Below, in pieces: positions 22,656-34,727 of a stretch of DNA of 64,000 nt. The notes beneath the pieces were generated by a model. It was not told where the DNA came from. It made no database searches and saw nothing but the letters and a program-made list of their open reading frames with translations. How positions within the stretch are numbered: position 1 is the first letter of the stretch; each line of letters begins with the position of its first letter. Source of the stretch: Galerina marginata (taxonomy: Eukaryota; Basidiomycota; Agaricomycetes; Agaricales; Galerinaceae); the NCBI GenBank assembly GCA_023014335.1, contig JAECYW010000004.1, positions 2,170,001 through 2,234,000 on the forward strand, given 5' to 3'. The position numbers and the translations under genes are program-made.

Positions 22656-23751
22656 ATGTTGGACGTAATCGTCCTCGCCTTGCCAATCCCTGTAATTGGG
22701 ACAGTAGTCAGGTACAGAGCAACCTATTATCCGAAGTCTAAACACGGGCAGTCGTCCTCGAATGCCTCCATTGCGCTACTTCCAGCTACTCCTCTTGTTG
22801 TGGATATTGTCCCCACTGCAAAAACGGTGAAATCTCTGCCAGATACTGAAGCCAATGTGGGTGTCAACGTCGACATAGCATCAACAATTGTGGACCGAGA
22901 GGGCAACGCAAATGCCATTTCCGAGGCACCAAATTTCTTGGGAGTATTCAAAAAAGTTTGGAAATCAGAGGTAAGCATTCTCCCGACGTTTCTCTACCAG
23001 CAGCTTCACGCAACTATTCACCTGCCTCGCAGGGCTTTGAAGGCCTATTCAAGGGTATATGTAAGCTATTGTGAATTGACTTCGAAAGTTCAGTAGTTGA
23101 CTGAGCCTGCCACAGTCCCTGGCCTGTGCTTTAGCCTGTTCTTTGTTCGTGGCTACGTTTCGCCAGCGCCGATCACGTTTCTGCAATCGACCTATACAAT
23201 TCTTCCTCTCAACCTCCTTTACCTTATTTTCATGATTACTACATATAGGTACGTATCTCTTACTGGTACAAAATATTTTAGCTCATTCCTTTCTTTACAC
23301 ATACAGGTTCATCACAACCCCTCACAAGATCCGATATTCAGCCCCCAGAGAAACATTGCGGCATATCTTCTCAGAATACGAAAGGCAACACCCATTCTGG
23401 TCCCTACATTACTCTGGTCTTTTATTGCCATTCGTCGTCCTCATCTGTCTAGACTTCTTCCTCGTGCAATGGTTGTACACTTTAATCGGCAATGTCGGCC
23501 CTCTTCTGAATCATTTCGATGGAGAAGAGTGGTGGAAGGTCTTTAATCACCCTGTCTGGAAAGAATGGGCCAGAGTTTGCGCCTACTGGCTCATAGCCAT
23601 TGTTTCTACGATCTTTCTGGCACCCGCAGATGTAATCATTACCCGTCTGGCGATCCAGCCTGTGCATGGCAAGTCCGAGCCTACTGAAGAAAGGGATGTA
23701 GAGAAACTGCTAGACGCCGGTGTCATTGTCCCAACATCTTATCTTCAGTAA
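22656..23751 (+). CDS. Divergent mitochondrial-carrier-like membrane protein
   Basis: Probably an integral membrane protein related to mitochondrial solute carriers. Four exons (22656-22970, 23033-23060, 23116-23248, 23307-23751) give 306 residues. The signature FKKVWKSEGFEGLFKG matches the matrix-loop motif after a carrier helix, and LAPADVIITRLAIQP resembles the P-x-D-x-x-x-x-R helix start of the next repeat. Five hydrophobic segments are visible, including VIVLALPIPVIGTVV at the N-terminus and LLPFVVLICLDFFLVQWLY. The repeats are too degenerate to count three clear carrier modules, so transported substrate and even transport activity are uncertain. The outer-membrane-type divergent carriers are an alternative. 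Confidence 0.7.
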
Positions 23752-24145
23752 GCTGTTGGAATTTGATTTGCGATGATGTACTGACCACAGACGGACTGCT
23801 GCCCACTTTTATTTTAGTTTATCAACTGAACAAAAGCATTACCTTAGCTTCTTGGATTGCTTCTATAGGATTGTTGAGGAAGAGGGGTGGGGTGTCTTAT
23901 ACCGGGTGTGGTTTCTAACTTTTCTTGGGTGCTTAGTACCGTACATCCGCTGAGTCGACGGTGTGTGTGTAGAGTAGCTTTACCAAGATATCAGCATCAT
24001 AGCTTGATCATAGCTCTTTCAACCTCTCGGTTTGGATTACGAACATATATTATAGGTATACTTCTGTCACTGTAAACCCTAAAATTGCAGACCGAGATAC
24101 CCAGAATGTCTTTCACAACTTGGATTCGGACCTACTATCATGCAG
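23752..24145. other. Intergenic region between convergent genes
   Basis: About 390 bp holding the 3' ends of the carrier-like and glutathione peroxidase genes. Nothing else was recognised. Confidence 0.45.
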
Positions 24146-24842
24146 TCAAATAATCTTCGCAATCTCAGTGTCAATTGCCTCAGGTGTCGTAGTTGATGCC
24201 CATCGTTGTACAACCTTGCCGTTTTTGTCAACCAAAAACTTCTCGAAGTTCCACTGTGCTCAATGATCAGTCTGAAAGCTGAGAATAAAGGAAACCTCGG
24301 AACTCGCCTTGATGCGCGTAAGGCCAAGCAGACCGGACTTCTCGGCTTTGAGCCATTTGTAAACCTCGTTCGTGTTGTCGCCGTTGACATCCGACTTCTT
24401 CATCAAGGGAAATGTGACACCATGGTTAAGCGTGCAGAACTCCTGTATACCACCATCGTCTGCAGGTTCTTGGCCACCAAACTGGAATAACTGTGAGGTG
24501 TGACATCAGGAATGTATCCAGCCTTCGTACCTGGTTGCAGGGGAATCCAAGGATCTCGAGGCCTTGGTCCTTGTACTTGTCATAGAGAGCTTGGAGGCCT
24601 GATTAGATAAAGATTGTCAGCCCAACGCCGCTCGGATACGAAAGCTATCAACGCACCTTTATACTGGGGAGTGAATCCACTATAAACCGTTTAGCACCAA
24701 AGCCAGAGGAATTGCTAAAAAAGACATACCACTTCGATGCAACATTCACAATCAAGACAGGCTTTCCCTTCAAATCGGCAAAATCAAAAGTCTTTCCTCC
24801 AGGGCGCTCGGCCTTGAGAGAGTAAAATCCTGTTTCAGACAT
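24146..24842 (-). CDS. GPX: Glutathione peroxidase (thioredoxin-dependent, Cys type)
   Basis: Thiol peroxidase reducing hydrogen and lipid peroxides, in fungi mostly with thioredoxin. Five exons (24842-24730, 24679-24657, 24598-24531, 24481-24308, 24253-24146) give 161 residues, the normal length. Peroxidatic Cys38 (ASKCGFTP) is created across the first splice junction. Cys66 (GFPCNQFGGQEP) and resolving Cys84 ([12 protein letters not shown]) match yeast Gpx3 Cys64 and Cys82. The catalytic Trp is in WNFEKFL. Intron 4 has a GC donor (AAG|GCGAGT). The frame is open upstream to an ATG at 24998, giving a 52-residue Arg/Ser/Leu-rich extension that could target mitochondria. Confidence 0.95.
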
Positions 24843-24998
24843 GGTGGAATACGAGAGACGGAACGAAGATAGCGCGAGTTGGGGGGATAGAGGATGTATT
24901 ACAGTTCTGAGAAAAAAAGCTGAGGGATTATCGATATTTATGCAATTCCGGAAGCTGCTGAGCAATCGCGTGGATGGGGGCGTGATCAAAGGTGGCAT

Positions 24999-26578
24999 CT
25001 ATCAAGCATTTATCGTGATTTTCTTTCTATCTCGTTAGGAATACAATGTACGGGGCCCGACATCGCCGTACTAGACATTCCCCGCCACATGCGCCCGGCT
25101 TCATATTTCCTGATATCCCTCACGTGCATTTCACTTCATGACAAAGCAAGTCTTCGATCCGCCAGTCGCTACCAGCACTGTCCAAGCAGCCTGCAGGCTC
25201 TCGCAAGGGGGTGGCGGAACGTGGAAAATGTACCAACACTCACTAAATTTTTTTCGGGGATTTTGCTGACCCCCCCCCCTCCCCCTCCTTCTATATAAGG
25301 TATATTTTTCCGAATTCCGATGTTTTTTTATATGTTTTTTTGTCCAATGGCTTCGGATTTTTGAGAATCCTGTACCCACAGCCTCAGCCTACCTACCTGT
25401 CAAATGTCGAACGTTGTAATCACAGTGGAAGATGCTTTGCATGCAAGTCTTTGCACGGAGGAACATATGTGAGAAATTACCGAAAGCGGTGAGTTCTACA
25501 ACTGTTCCCATTACCTTCAATATTACCGTCGGGATTGGGGCAGATAAAGTCTCGGCACCTAACTGCAGAATCTTGGGGCAATCAATTCACTTCCTGTGGT
25601 TGCAGACGTCGACGGAGGTTTCTACACAGCCACCGGAACGACGAAATGCACCCCCCCTCTGCACCCTCACCCGCTCACTCAAATGCTTTCGGACCTCAAT
25701 TTTTGAATTCGGAGAGGCTTGAACCTTTAGGAATAGACCTCTTGTATTTTCACAACATGCCGCCACCCCCTTGGGCTCTCGTAAATTGAGCGGAAGCTGA
25801 ATCATGTCGGCCAAATTCAACAGCATCGTCGGAGGTTTGAGGCCAATCCTTTTATTTTGGCTGCCTACAAATATGGAGCAGAAACCTATATTTTGTTGTG
25901 TTCCTGCCGCACTTACTATATGTGTTTGGGATATGCAAATTTTTTATCATTCCACAATTGCGGGCTCAAAACAGAACCTCTCCCGTTAATATTTTGCAAA
26001 CACATTAAATACAATGACTTACATCTTCGGTGAATTTTTTAGATTTATTGAATTGAAATTGACGCTCTCGGGCGATGACCGAAATTTGAGGCAAAAAAAT
26101 GGGAAGTGCAAATGACGGTCACACGCAATCATCGCTGTCCAAACAGGGAAGAATGTCACGCTTTTTGAGCTCTGAAAGTAAATTTGTTGCATCGTTGCAC
26201 GCTCCCGTACTCCTGTGGCCCAAAAATTGTTCCGAAGAGAGTTCTCATATATTCCATCCTACATAAAAAAAATCGAGGCTATTTGGTACATTCCATCTTG
26301 AGTTCCTGAACGTCACGGCCTATTACAGTAACGCAAAATCACTGTATTTCGCGCCTTGGAATGCCGTCCCTCAACTTTTCCTCGGAAAAGCCAGATATTC
26401 TAACTTGAATGGAATCAAAGAGTATGCCCAATTTTTTTTACGGTGTGAAATGGACGGGAACGGGAGATAAATGCGAATTTGCATATCTCATCCCTTTGCA
26501 CATGTCAAACACATATAGTAAAGTCGCGATTGTGATATGTACACACCTGCAACCAAGTAGCTATGTCGACAATCAAGG
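24999..26578. other. Gene-free region with low-complexity stretches
   Basis: About 1.6 kb between the glutathione peroxidase promoter and the TERT 3' end. It contains runs of T and a C-run with TATATAA after it (about 25270-25300), and AT-rich sequence with many short frames. No transposon domain or terminal repeat could be identified by eye, though a decayed mobile element is possible. Confidence 0.4.
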
Positions 26579-29500
26579 TCAACGTGGGATATGAGCCAGC
26601 CCAGTCTGGCCTTCCTTGACCAAAGCCCTGAACCTCCTATGGTGGTGCCGGTGCTTTACCCTTCTCATGTCAAAATCCAAACCAATCACTAAGGATTGAT
26701 ATTTCTGAGGAATCTGGCTCAGAACATGACGGAATGCATGGTTGCCGAGCCTAATATCGACGTCTTTCAATCAGCTCGCCTTATCGGAGTTATAATCGCG
26801 GGCATTGACGCACCAGATCACTGAATCCTTACGAATCTCGGGACGGGCCCCCTTTCGCCGCGCTTGAACAAGGACAACTGTATAATTATACGCAATCGTC
26901 CGTTGAATGACGTCTTGGAGATCAAACGTTAGGAAAATAATGGAGAAGTACAACGTTCGGAACTCACTGCGAAGGAACCTAGTATTGCGCTTCCCGCTTG
27001 GACGCCATTCACGGATGTACTCATGCATCTTCATGGCTGCCAAAAGCAGATTCTGATATATGTTCAAATAAACTACATCCTCTGTGTTCAGGTCCCTATC
27101 TGAGAAGATGGCATGGCTTTTGGCTCTGGCAAGCCTATAGGAACGGGAGGAGTGTGTAACAGAAAAATTTGCTATCTTTTTGGGACTCACTGGAGTAATT
27201 TGAAGGTGAAGTTGGCTCCAGGTCGTCGGCCTCTATCGACGGTCAATGTGCTTCGGATACCTGTTCTTTCGTCACATTTACATTCATGGGTGGGTGAAAA
27301 TAACTAACCGGGCCCGTGGTATCGCGTATAATCAACCGTGATCGATAGGTCTCGCATGTTAATAGAGTATCCACACCAAGGAAACACTGTTAAAATTTAA
27401 AAATGGCCATCTCAATGTTAAAAAGAATCACTTACTTCGCTGATTTTGGTCAACTACATTGAGCACGTTTTCGCCGTAGTCGAAGTTGGTTAATGTTTTA
27501 TCTTGGGCAATGAAGCATCCATACTCTGGGTGACCTAATCGAACTCTGAGCATTTATTGGGAGGTGTTGTGAAAATGCTGGCCTTTCTTCATCATATCCA
27601 GAAATCCCACTGCATTTGATAGGGATGTTGTTATGAACAGATAGTCGTCAGTTAGTCGCAGGAGAACCTGAAATCACATAAGTGAAGCTGGAAATGCAGA
27701 GTCGAACTTGCATACGCTCTGTGGGTCTTCCATATATCTCGCAAATTTCGTTTCGAGGTCTCCGTAGAAAAAGGAGCATAGAATAGATGATAAGACGGAT
27801 CCCTGGGGTATACCGACTGTTTGACGATAGTACTTCTGTCCTATCTAAATAACACGAGCTCAGAATTGGCATACAGCAGACAGATTCAAAAGTGCCCGCC
27901 TTGACAATGTTCTCTGTAATATGTTCCTCAAGAAGCTGGAGCACCTCTTGTTTTCTCGATAGCGGATATACCACCTAAAGTCGTGTTTTAACATGCTAGA
28001 GAAGGACGACGTTTCTACTGACCTGATCAACAAATATTATATTTCGGAGCACACCAGCCAAATCTGCCGCATAACGAAGAAAGTGGGGGTGATCATCTAT
28101 TGCTGGCCATAAGTAAAGATTCGTTAGAATTCAAGGGAATCGCTGACCTTCAGGAACCGCTTTTTTGACATATGTTCGTTTGACCTTGTCGGCCGATATT
28201 TTGATTTGTCCATACTTTTGCATCATGTATACGTCCTGAAGAACCCATTGAGCCACGATGCGGAAGGCAGGGATGGTGTCAAGTACTTCAGATATCAGTT
28301 CCCGTAAAATTTGCAACAATTTAGTTTGGTCGATTGTATCGAAGCACGCCTGCACATCTAGCTTGACGAAGTAGAGCTTTGGTCTTCCAATTGCTTATCA
28401 AAGGCTGACGTTCAGGGTTGGTTTGGTGTACTTACAGAGAACCATCTGCACCTCGTGGGAGTGCAGCTTTGAATGCTTTCAGCTTGAAGTACATGTCATC
28501 GGGGCCAAATATAGAGGCTCCAAGACGTTCAGGTTGATTGTACTAAACCGGGAAATATGAACATTCGGTTCCATAGATGTAGACGGGAATTCCAATACTT
28601 ACACGCTCGTACGTCAATATACTGAAGGCAGCTTGAAGAATTTGGTTGATGGATTGTTCATGCGTATAGGAGCCCTGAGAAACATTTAGGAAATAAACCT
28701 GACATTCGACTCCGAGAACTGACCGTGTTAGCTCTCTTCTTTCGAAGATTCACGATCGGTCTGACACCTGTCTCTTTGGGAAGAAGTCGAACAAAGGAAA
28801 AGCCAAGTTTGCGCTGGCGCAGAATTTGGGCGGCTTCACCCTGATAAAATACATTAATTGGTTTCAGCTCAGAAATCAGAGATACATACATCCGATAACT
28901 CCTCGAAAGTGACAGTTGTAAGTCGCTCAATAAGTGGGGCACAGAGAGTTGTCCAATCGTCGTGTCTAAAGTATAGAATCTGGTTTCGGAAAGCAGATGA
29001 CTCCGTGACATAAAATGTGGTCTAAAAACAAAAGTTAGCGACCGGGAACCACGTCAGAAGTATTTTATAGATCACCCTTAATAGTTCCAAAACAAAGGCA
29101 TCAAAATACCAGAATAAAAAGTCTTCCAACAATTCCCGGCGTTTTAAGGAATCGGACACCGACACCCTTGCCTGGTGATGAGCGCCGCTACCTGGAGGAG
29201 ACAGCCAGTCGCAGGCCGTAGTGCTGAATTTTTGCATGATGTGGTGTAGCGTTAATGATTCATAACGTCGACAGCTGATGAACTCCTTCACGGCTTCCAT
29301 AACACTCAGAAGAAGAAATGCGTATTTCAGAATGAGCTTACAATTCAAAACGACTTTTAAATTGCTCTTCGAACCCCAAAACGACTTTGGAATGACGATG
29401 TTAGTCACCAGGGCAACATATCGATAAACCTGCAGAAAAAGAGCATTTAGTCGCTTCTTTCAGTGGCTAACAGAAGCAAAATAGCTCACTTCGACGTGAC

Positions 29501-31251
29501 TGCATGCAAATTCAATGAAGCGAGGTTTTTGTTTGGCGTGCTTTTGTGCTTGTGTGAGTCCGTAAGGCCGGATTGGGTTTCCAGTAGAGTCGACCGACGT
29601 GTTTCCTCCACCCAAGGAAACCTGCGAGCGAAGTTGAAGAGAGGTCTCGGACATCAACTCCTGCGGGTACCATGAGGAGGTCTAAAGCAAAAAGAAAGTA
29701 GAATAATTTACGAGAATGATGCTGCTATCCAGTTCTTGAGTTCCAGTAGCCTTGACCTGCGGGCGACGCTATCAGGAGTCATGTGCTCTGAGCATATGAA
29801 ATACACTAGCCTTTGAAGGACAAGCAATATCTCGAAGTGGTACATAACCACATTTGGCATGCCGTCGAATCAATGTTTCGAGGAGAAGAAGGATCTCCCT
29901 TAACCGTTTCGGAGTTTTACATGTCCCCATTGCCTTGATAATTTTTCATTAAGGGTGGTTTATCAAATTGGGATCATTTACAATACCTTGATTTCAAGTT
30001 CTCGGTCAAGATAGGCACCCAAGTTGAATACAGAGCCCGTTGACGAGTGAAACGGTGTATTCAACCCGTATTGCCGCGCAAAAACGTATTTCGAAAGATG
30101 GCGTGCCTTTTGGGTCTCAGAGGATGCTTCCTTCAGCTTCGAGTCCTGAGTGTAAGAAGGTTTGATGCGATTTAGAATATCTGTAATACGACGGATTAAT
30201 GCCGAAGAAGAATCCAGGAATTGCATACGCTTACGCTTCAACGGGAAACCAACAATAATGTGATTTGTCCGTGGTATGAAGTTTGGACGCGAATAGAATA
30301 GTCGGACGCGAATGAAAGATATATTTATGGGCGACAAGCTATAGAGGTCAGATGATGGCGAGCGTTAAGGTGGTACACTAAAACTCACGTTTTACCGGGT
30401 AGCTTGTTCCCTGTTGTCGCCCTTGGACCAGAATTGTCAACCTTTGGCCGTTTTTTAGGTGTTTGGTCTTGGTTTTCCTCGAGGAGACGTTTTCCGTTTG
30501 AACGTGGTAGTTCGATATTTACCTGAGGCGCCAAGTGTATCACAGGTTCACCTGCCAGTTGACATAAACACCCATTAGGCAGAGATACAAATATCGATGT
30601 TTGTGTGAGGAGGTGAATCATGGCATCTTCTCCGACTCTAGATATGCCGGTTATTCCTCAATAGTTAATAAAACTGCGGTAGTGCTTGCCGAAGGAGTAG
30701 AGTCTCCCATTCAGGAGCTTGAAACGCTGTGACGACAGTGTTTATAAAGTAGTTGGTGATGCCTATCCGTGTCATTCCTTTCTTTCCGTTATCCCCAGGA
30801 CGTGATGCCTAGAGTGGGTGGAGATATCATTACCTATCGTGTTCACTGAGTACTCGATGCTTACAAGTCTGTAACCAGAAGTGATAATGTTTTGGGGTCG
30901 CTTGAATTTAAATAATCGTTCTTGAGCTTGGTCCAAAACCTAAAGCGAATGAGAGAGTGACAAAGATATAGAAAATAATAGAGCTCGTACATCCCGCATT
31001 TCAAGCATCGGAGTCGCAGCATACCGATGGAACTTCTTTGGCCGCGGCTCGTTCATACCGATGTACGATGTTTTAAGTAGACAGACATAGGTATTTGAGT
31101 CAGTTTCGTTCAAGATGATGTTCTCTGGGCTGCTTTCTTGTCCAGGGAACTCGAGGATGCCGACCAAATAGCTCTGCAGGTCTTGTATGACGGTGTAATA
31201 CTTCTTCAGGATTGTAGTCGCAGGGGGTAGGATCTCGGGTGTTGATGCCAT
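26579..31251 (-). CDS. TERT: Telomerase reverse transcriptase
   Basis: Catalytic subunit of telomerase, adding telomere repeats from an RNA template in the nucleus. Twenty-six exons close in frame to 1126 residues. Outer exons are 31251-30991 and 26750-26579. The N-terminal domain has GITNYFINT. The RNA-binding domain has YVFARQYGLNTPFHSS and the T motif (SFWGSKSNL...VKEFIS, about 475-490). RT motifs follow: motif 1 RPIVN (627-631), motif A with catalytic D708 (FVKLDVQACFD), motif B' GIPQGS (838-843), motif C D877-D878 (LRLTDDYLFIT) and motif E FPWCG (933-937). The C-terminal extension ends in HIPR. Four introns need GC donors (after 30690, 29811, 27900, 27583). All catalytic residues are intact, so the gene looks functional. 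The telomerase RNA is not in the window. Confidence 0.96.
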
Positions 31252-31510
31252 AACAGCTTCAGGTTAGACATGTACATAGGTCATTGAGTTTGAAAGCCTG
31301 TGGTCTGACGATTGCGCCTTCAGAGAGCAAACAGCAAGGCTTTTGGATAGAGCGTTGAACTGTCGCGAGTTCGACTTCCGTCACACCTGTGTAGTTATCA
31401 CGGGATGTGACTCCTCGTATTTTGGACAGAGATAAGATTAGAGATGATTAGAGGCACTAGTTCCATGCTTACAGATCCAAACAGATCTTCACCTCGACCC
31501 TTATCTCAAG
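31252..31510. promoter_or_regulatory. Divergent promoter region, TERT / NMT1-like gene
   Basis: 259 bp separate the start codons of TERT (-) and the NMT1-like gene (+), so both promoters must overlap or abut here. No TATA box was identified with confidence. A tRNA-like fragment near 31345-31385 is discussed under rejected items. Confidence 0.5.
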
Positions 31511-32877
31511 ATGGTTCTTCGAGTGGGATATGGTGAGTACGTTGTATCCAACATTCAGATATTCTTACGTGGCCCGTCATACAGTGAGAGAACACTTTTC
31601 TAGCCCGCTTCTTCAATTCGCCGACGAAGATGCTGGGAAGTCATTCACCCTTGTGGAGTGCCCAAGTCTGTTTCTTTGTCTTCCTAGCCATTTTTGCTGA
31701 AAAATATGACAATAATCTAGGTGGAACAGGGCAGTTGATCTCAAGATTAACCAATGAAGAGATTGATCTAGCAATGTTGATTTCGTCAAAGCCAGTGCTC
31801 GAGCGCAAGCTAATCAAGAAGCTTTTATCTTAGTGCACTCACGGACCCCTTGATAACTGGGATTGCAAACGGATCCAAGGCGTATAAACTAGTTGGAAGT
31901 TTTGTTTCAACGCCATTGAACTGGTAGGTACACTACCTTGGAGACTGGAAGCTAATTGCTAGCAGTGACATCTTATTAGGGCAGTCATTACTGGAACCAA
32001 GTCAGAATTCAACAATATCTCTGACCTGAATGGGACCACTGTGGGGATATCTCGCTATGGAAGGTGTTTTTTAAGTATATGTGATGTTCTTGAAGGGAAG
32101 GACTAACCAACGACAACCAAGTGGGAGTTTTACAATGGCGTATGTTATGGCTTTGCAGCAAGGGTGGTCGACGGACGACCTTCAATTCCAAGGTAAGAAG
32201 TTACATTGCTGTTTATGACCAAAGCAAGGCCTTACCTGATCTAGTGAATAATGACATTCGTGGCCTCATCGATTCTGTAAACGACGGGTCCACGAGCGCC
32301 TTTATGTGGGAGTGGTTTACAACCAAACCCTTCGTTGATGCTGGGGAAGCCCGGTTTGTGAGTTACTTTAACCACCCAGTCGGGCTTTCTTTTGTGTTTG
32401 TTAAAGCTTCAAAGATTGGCTCCGTACCGACGCCTTGGCCTTCCTGGTTAATTGCGGCGCATCCTGAACGTGCAGGGTCTGAAGCAGTCAGCACTTTCCT
32501 GGATGGCTTGACAACTTTCGTCACCGATTTCGATTCAGAAGAGTCTCGCGCAACCAAAAATGTCGGATTTATTGAAGCGAAGTTTGGATATCTACGGGAA
32601 GATATTGAGGTATTTCCCCTGATTTTCAAATCCTTTCAGAAAACACATGAACTTTGTTTCTAGGCCTGGCTGAAAACTGTTGGTTACCCTAAAAGTTGCT
32701 CTGAAATTCCGACCAAGGTGATTTCCGACACAGTTAGGTAATGCCGTCAGTTTCGTGTTCTTCATAGATATCTGAGTTCCGTGCAGTGTCCTCGAGAAAG
32801 CCGGTGTCATTAAACAACCGGCAGGCGGGTTTGATGCAGGTTTCTTCGTTAACAAGGACGTCGTCAAGTTGACATAG
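31511..32877 (+). CDS. NMT1/THI5-like periplasmic-binding-fold protein
   Basis: Cytosolic protein of the bilobal (PBP type 2) fold, in the same broad class as nitrate/sulfonate-binding proteins and the fungal Ca3427-like family. Its ligand is unknown. About nine exons (first 31511-31532, last ending 32877) give roughly 291 residues. Features seen are the early SGTGQLISRL segment, ALTDPLITGIANGS, a VGSFVSTPLNWAVITG strand-loop at the hinge, RYGSGSFTMAYVMA as in substrate-binding loops, and FMWEWFTTKP. No signal peptide or lipobox is present, unlike bacterial binding proteins. It lacks the Cys/His cluster of THI5 thiamin-pyrimidine synthases as far as I can see, so a thiamin role is not supported. 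It shares a 259-bp divergent promoter with TERT. Confidence 0.82.
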
Positions 32878-33158
32878 TGGGAGGTTTCGAAATGCTAATG
32901 GTCTCAATGAAGTAAAATTGATCAACAGAAAAAGAGCTCTTTTCAGAACGGACTGATAGTAGCAGCTATGTTTATGCTGTGGATTTATGGTACAATGAGT
33001 GAATGCCCAAGAATGGATGGCAAAGATTCCATGGTAAACCGAAACGAAGTGCAAAGAAAAGAAAGGACAACAATAAGGGATGCCAAAGGCAACAGGACGA
33101 CACACAACAAAGGGAATTTGATATATTCCAATTGAACTTCAAAGCGGTATGCGATCGT

Positions 33159-34186
33159 TCAATCTTCCGACACCTCTTCTATGAAACCAGACTTGATAGC
33201 CGCAGGTTCCGTTGACTCGTCGAAAAGGGCCTCGCCTTTCTTCTCTGCTTTATTAAGCCAACCTGTCAAGCATCAGTCTAGGATGGAAGCTTGTGACACA
33301 TCAATAAGATCCCCACCTTTCATTTTCTTCTTGTGGGCTCGTTCTCTTTCATCATCGATAGCCCGTAGTCGCGCAATTTCTTGATCGACTAACGCTTCAT
33401 CTGGAAAAAAAATCGATGAGGCTTCTTGTTGAAACAATTAAACAATATTGGTACCAGTAGGATTCTTCTTCTTGAGGTCTTCCAAAACCTTAAGAGCCTT
33501 CTCGAAAAAGCCCTGTTCTCCTAGAGCTTTGCCCTTACGGAACATTGCCTTGTAATTATTTTCGTTCTTCGCTAACGCCTATGGATGTAGACTAGTCACA
33601 AAATGTTCAAGTATGAGATATTGGTTAATTTACCTTGTCTGCTGTTTCCACAGCCCGTTTGTAGTTCAGGTTCTTGAGGTGACAAGCAGACATATTCGCG
33701 TAAATCTTCTCCAGGATATCATCTACCTTGAGTTGAAGTCAGACATGCCTGCGGCTTTGGAATAAATATCATGAACTTCTGTTCTTTCTTTTCCTTTGCT
33801 ACCCTCTGTCGGGTCTGATGGCGGGACGGGCTTTGAGGCAATGCCAATGCTTTGCAACGCATTCCTAAACATTTCGTCAGATAGAAGCATTAATTTGAGA
33901 TATAAAACAAAGGCTGACTTGTCAAGTCCAAGGAGATACATGAGCGCCTAGATACGTCGTCAGTTATGCCTGGAGATACAGTGTTATTGACGCGATCACC
34001 TCGTGATAAGATTTGAGAGCTATTACAAAGGCGTAAGCATCTCTTACACGCTCTTAAAAATCGCACAATCTCACCATCTTTCACGTTTCCTTGCTTAAAC
34101 GCTTGGTCCGCAGTGTCCTTCTTTTGTTTAGCCGTGGCGAGTTTCTGGGCGGTCGCCGATGAAACATCCGGTAGAACGTCAGCCAT
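33159..34186 (-). CDS. TPR-domain protein, co-chaperone-like
   Basis: Small tetratricopeptide repeat protein of about 228 residues in roughly eight exons, starting at 34186 and stopping at 33159. The first TPR helix pair is TADQAFKQGNVKDALKSYHE, the next is YANMSACHLKNLNYKRAVET, and the third is NYKAMFRKGKALGEQGFFEK. A charged helix (DEERERAHKKKMKG) follows the repeats, as in immunophilin and TTC9-like proteins, but no peptidyl-prolyl isomerase domain is attached. It probably binds chaperone or client C-termini. The intron before VDDILEKIYANMSACH uses a weak donor (GAA|GTTCAT) inferred from frame continuity. It lies divergent to the small membrane protein gene, 224 bp away. Confidence 0.8.
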
Positions 34187-34410
34187 TTCGTGTTTTTGGT
34201 GTGTCGTGAGGTATAGGCTTAAACTTTGAAAGAATAGAAGAAAAAGAAAAGGAGAAAGAGTGGTGATGTGTGAGACGACAGATCTATAGAGTCAGGAGGA
34301 AGCCTAATATTATCGCGTCCGAGGCTGTGCTATCTGTGTACGCGTATTTGGGCGTTGTACCACGAACGTCCGAGTCGTCGACGCCGTTGTCTTCAGCTCT
34401 TATATTAAAA

Positions 34411-34727
34411 ATGACATTACTCACCAGCGTTGTCGGCTTCTCATTCGTCGGGCTGGCGGCGAGAATAGGCCAGCTTAGTATTCAGAAGAGGAACCTCTAC
34501 TCAAGTGCGCCTCTCCGTTCGAAACCTCCCGCGTTTAATAACCTACCTTTGCATTACTTATAGATCCAGGAGGACACCTGATAGCCATGGGGGTATTCGG
34601 CTACGTTGGATACCTCGCGCACAAGTGGGATGTCCACTCTTCGGAATTACTCGCTGAAAAACGCAGGGAGATCAAAGAGAGACGGCAACTGGGCATGGCA
34701 AAGCTGGCGGAAGAGGCAGCAGAGTGA
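34411..34727 (+). CDS. Small predicted mitochondrial membrane protein
   Basis: Two exons (34411-34504, 34564-34727) give an 85-residue protein. The N-terminus is a hydrophobic helix (TSVVGFSFVGLAARIG). A second hydrophobic segment follows a GGH motif (GGHLIAMGVFGYVGYLAHKW), and the C-terminus is a charged helix (EKRREIKERRQLGMAKLAEE). This architecture resembles small fungal-specific respiratory complex accessory subunits such as the NUXM-type subunit of complex I, but I cannot confirm that. The reading frame, splice sites and short divergent promoter argue that it is a real gene. Confidence 0.65.

Noticed and set aside
26579..31251. Initial reading of the RT motifs as a LINE-type or group II intron reverse transcriptase
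   Set aside because: The T motif, the FPWCG motif E, the N-terminal domain and C-terminal extension together identify TERT, and no endonuclease, RNase H or maturase domain is present.
31340..31385. tRNA-like fragment (TAGAGCGTTGAACTGT...GAGTTCGACTTCC)
   Set aside because: It has a partial D-arm-like and a B-box-like T-arm sequence, but there is no room for a variable loop and complete anticodon stem, and the acceptor arms do not pair. At best a tRNA relic.
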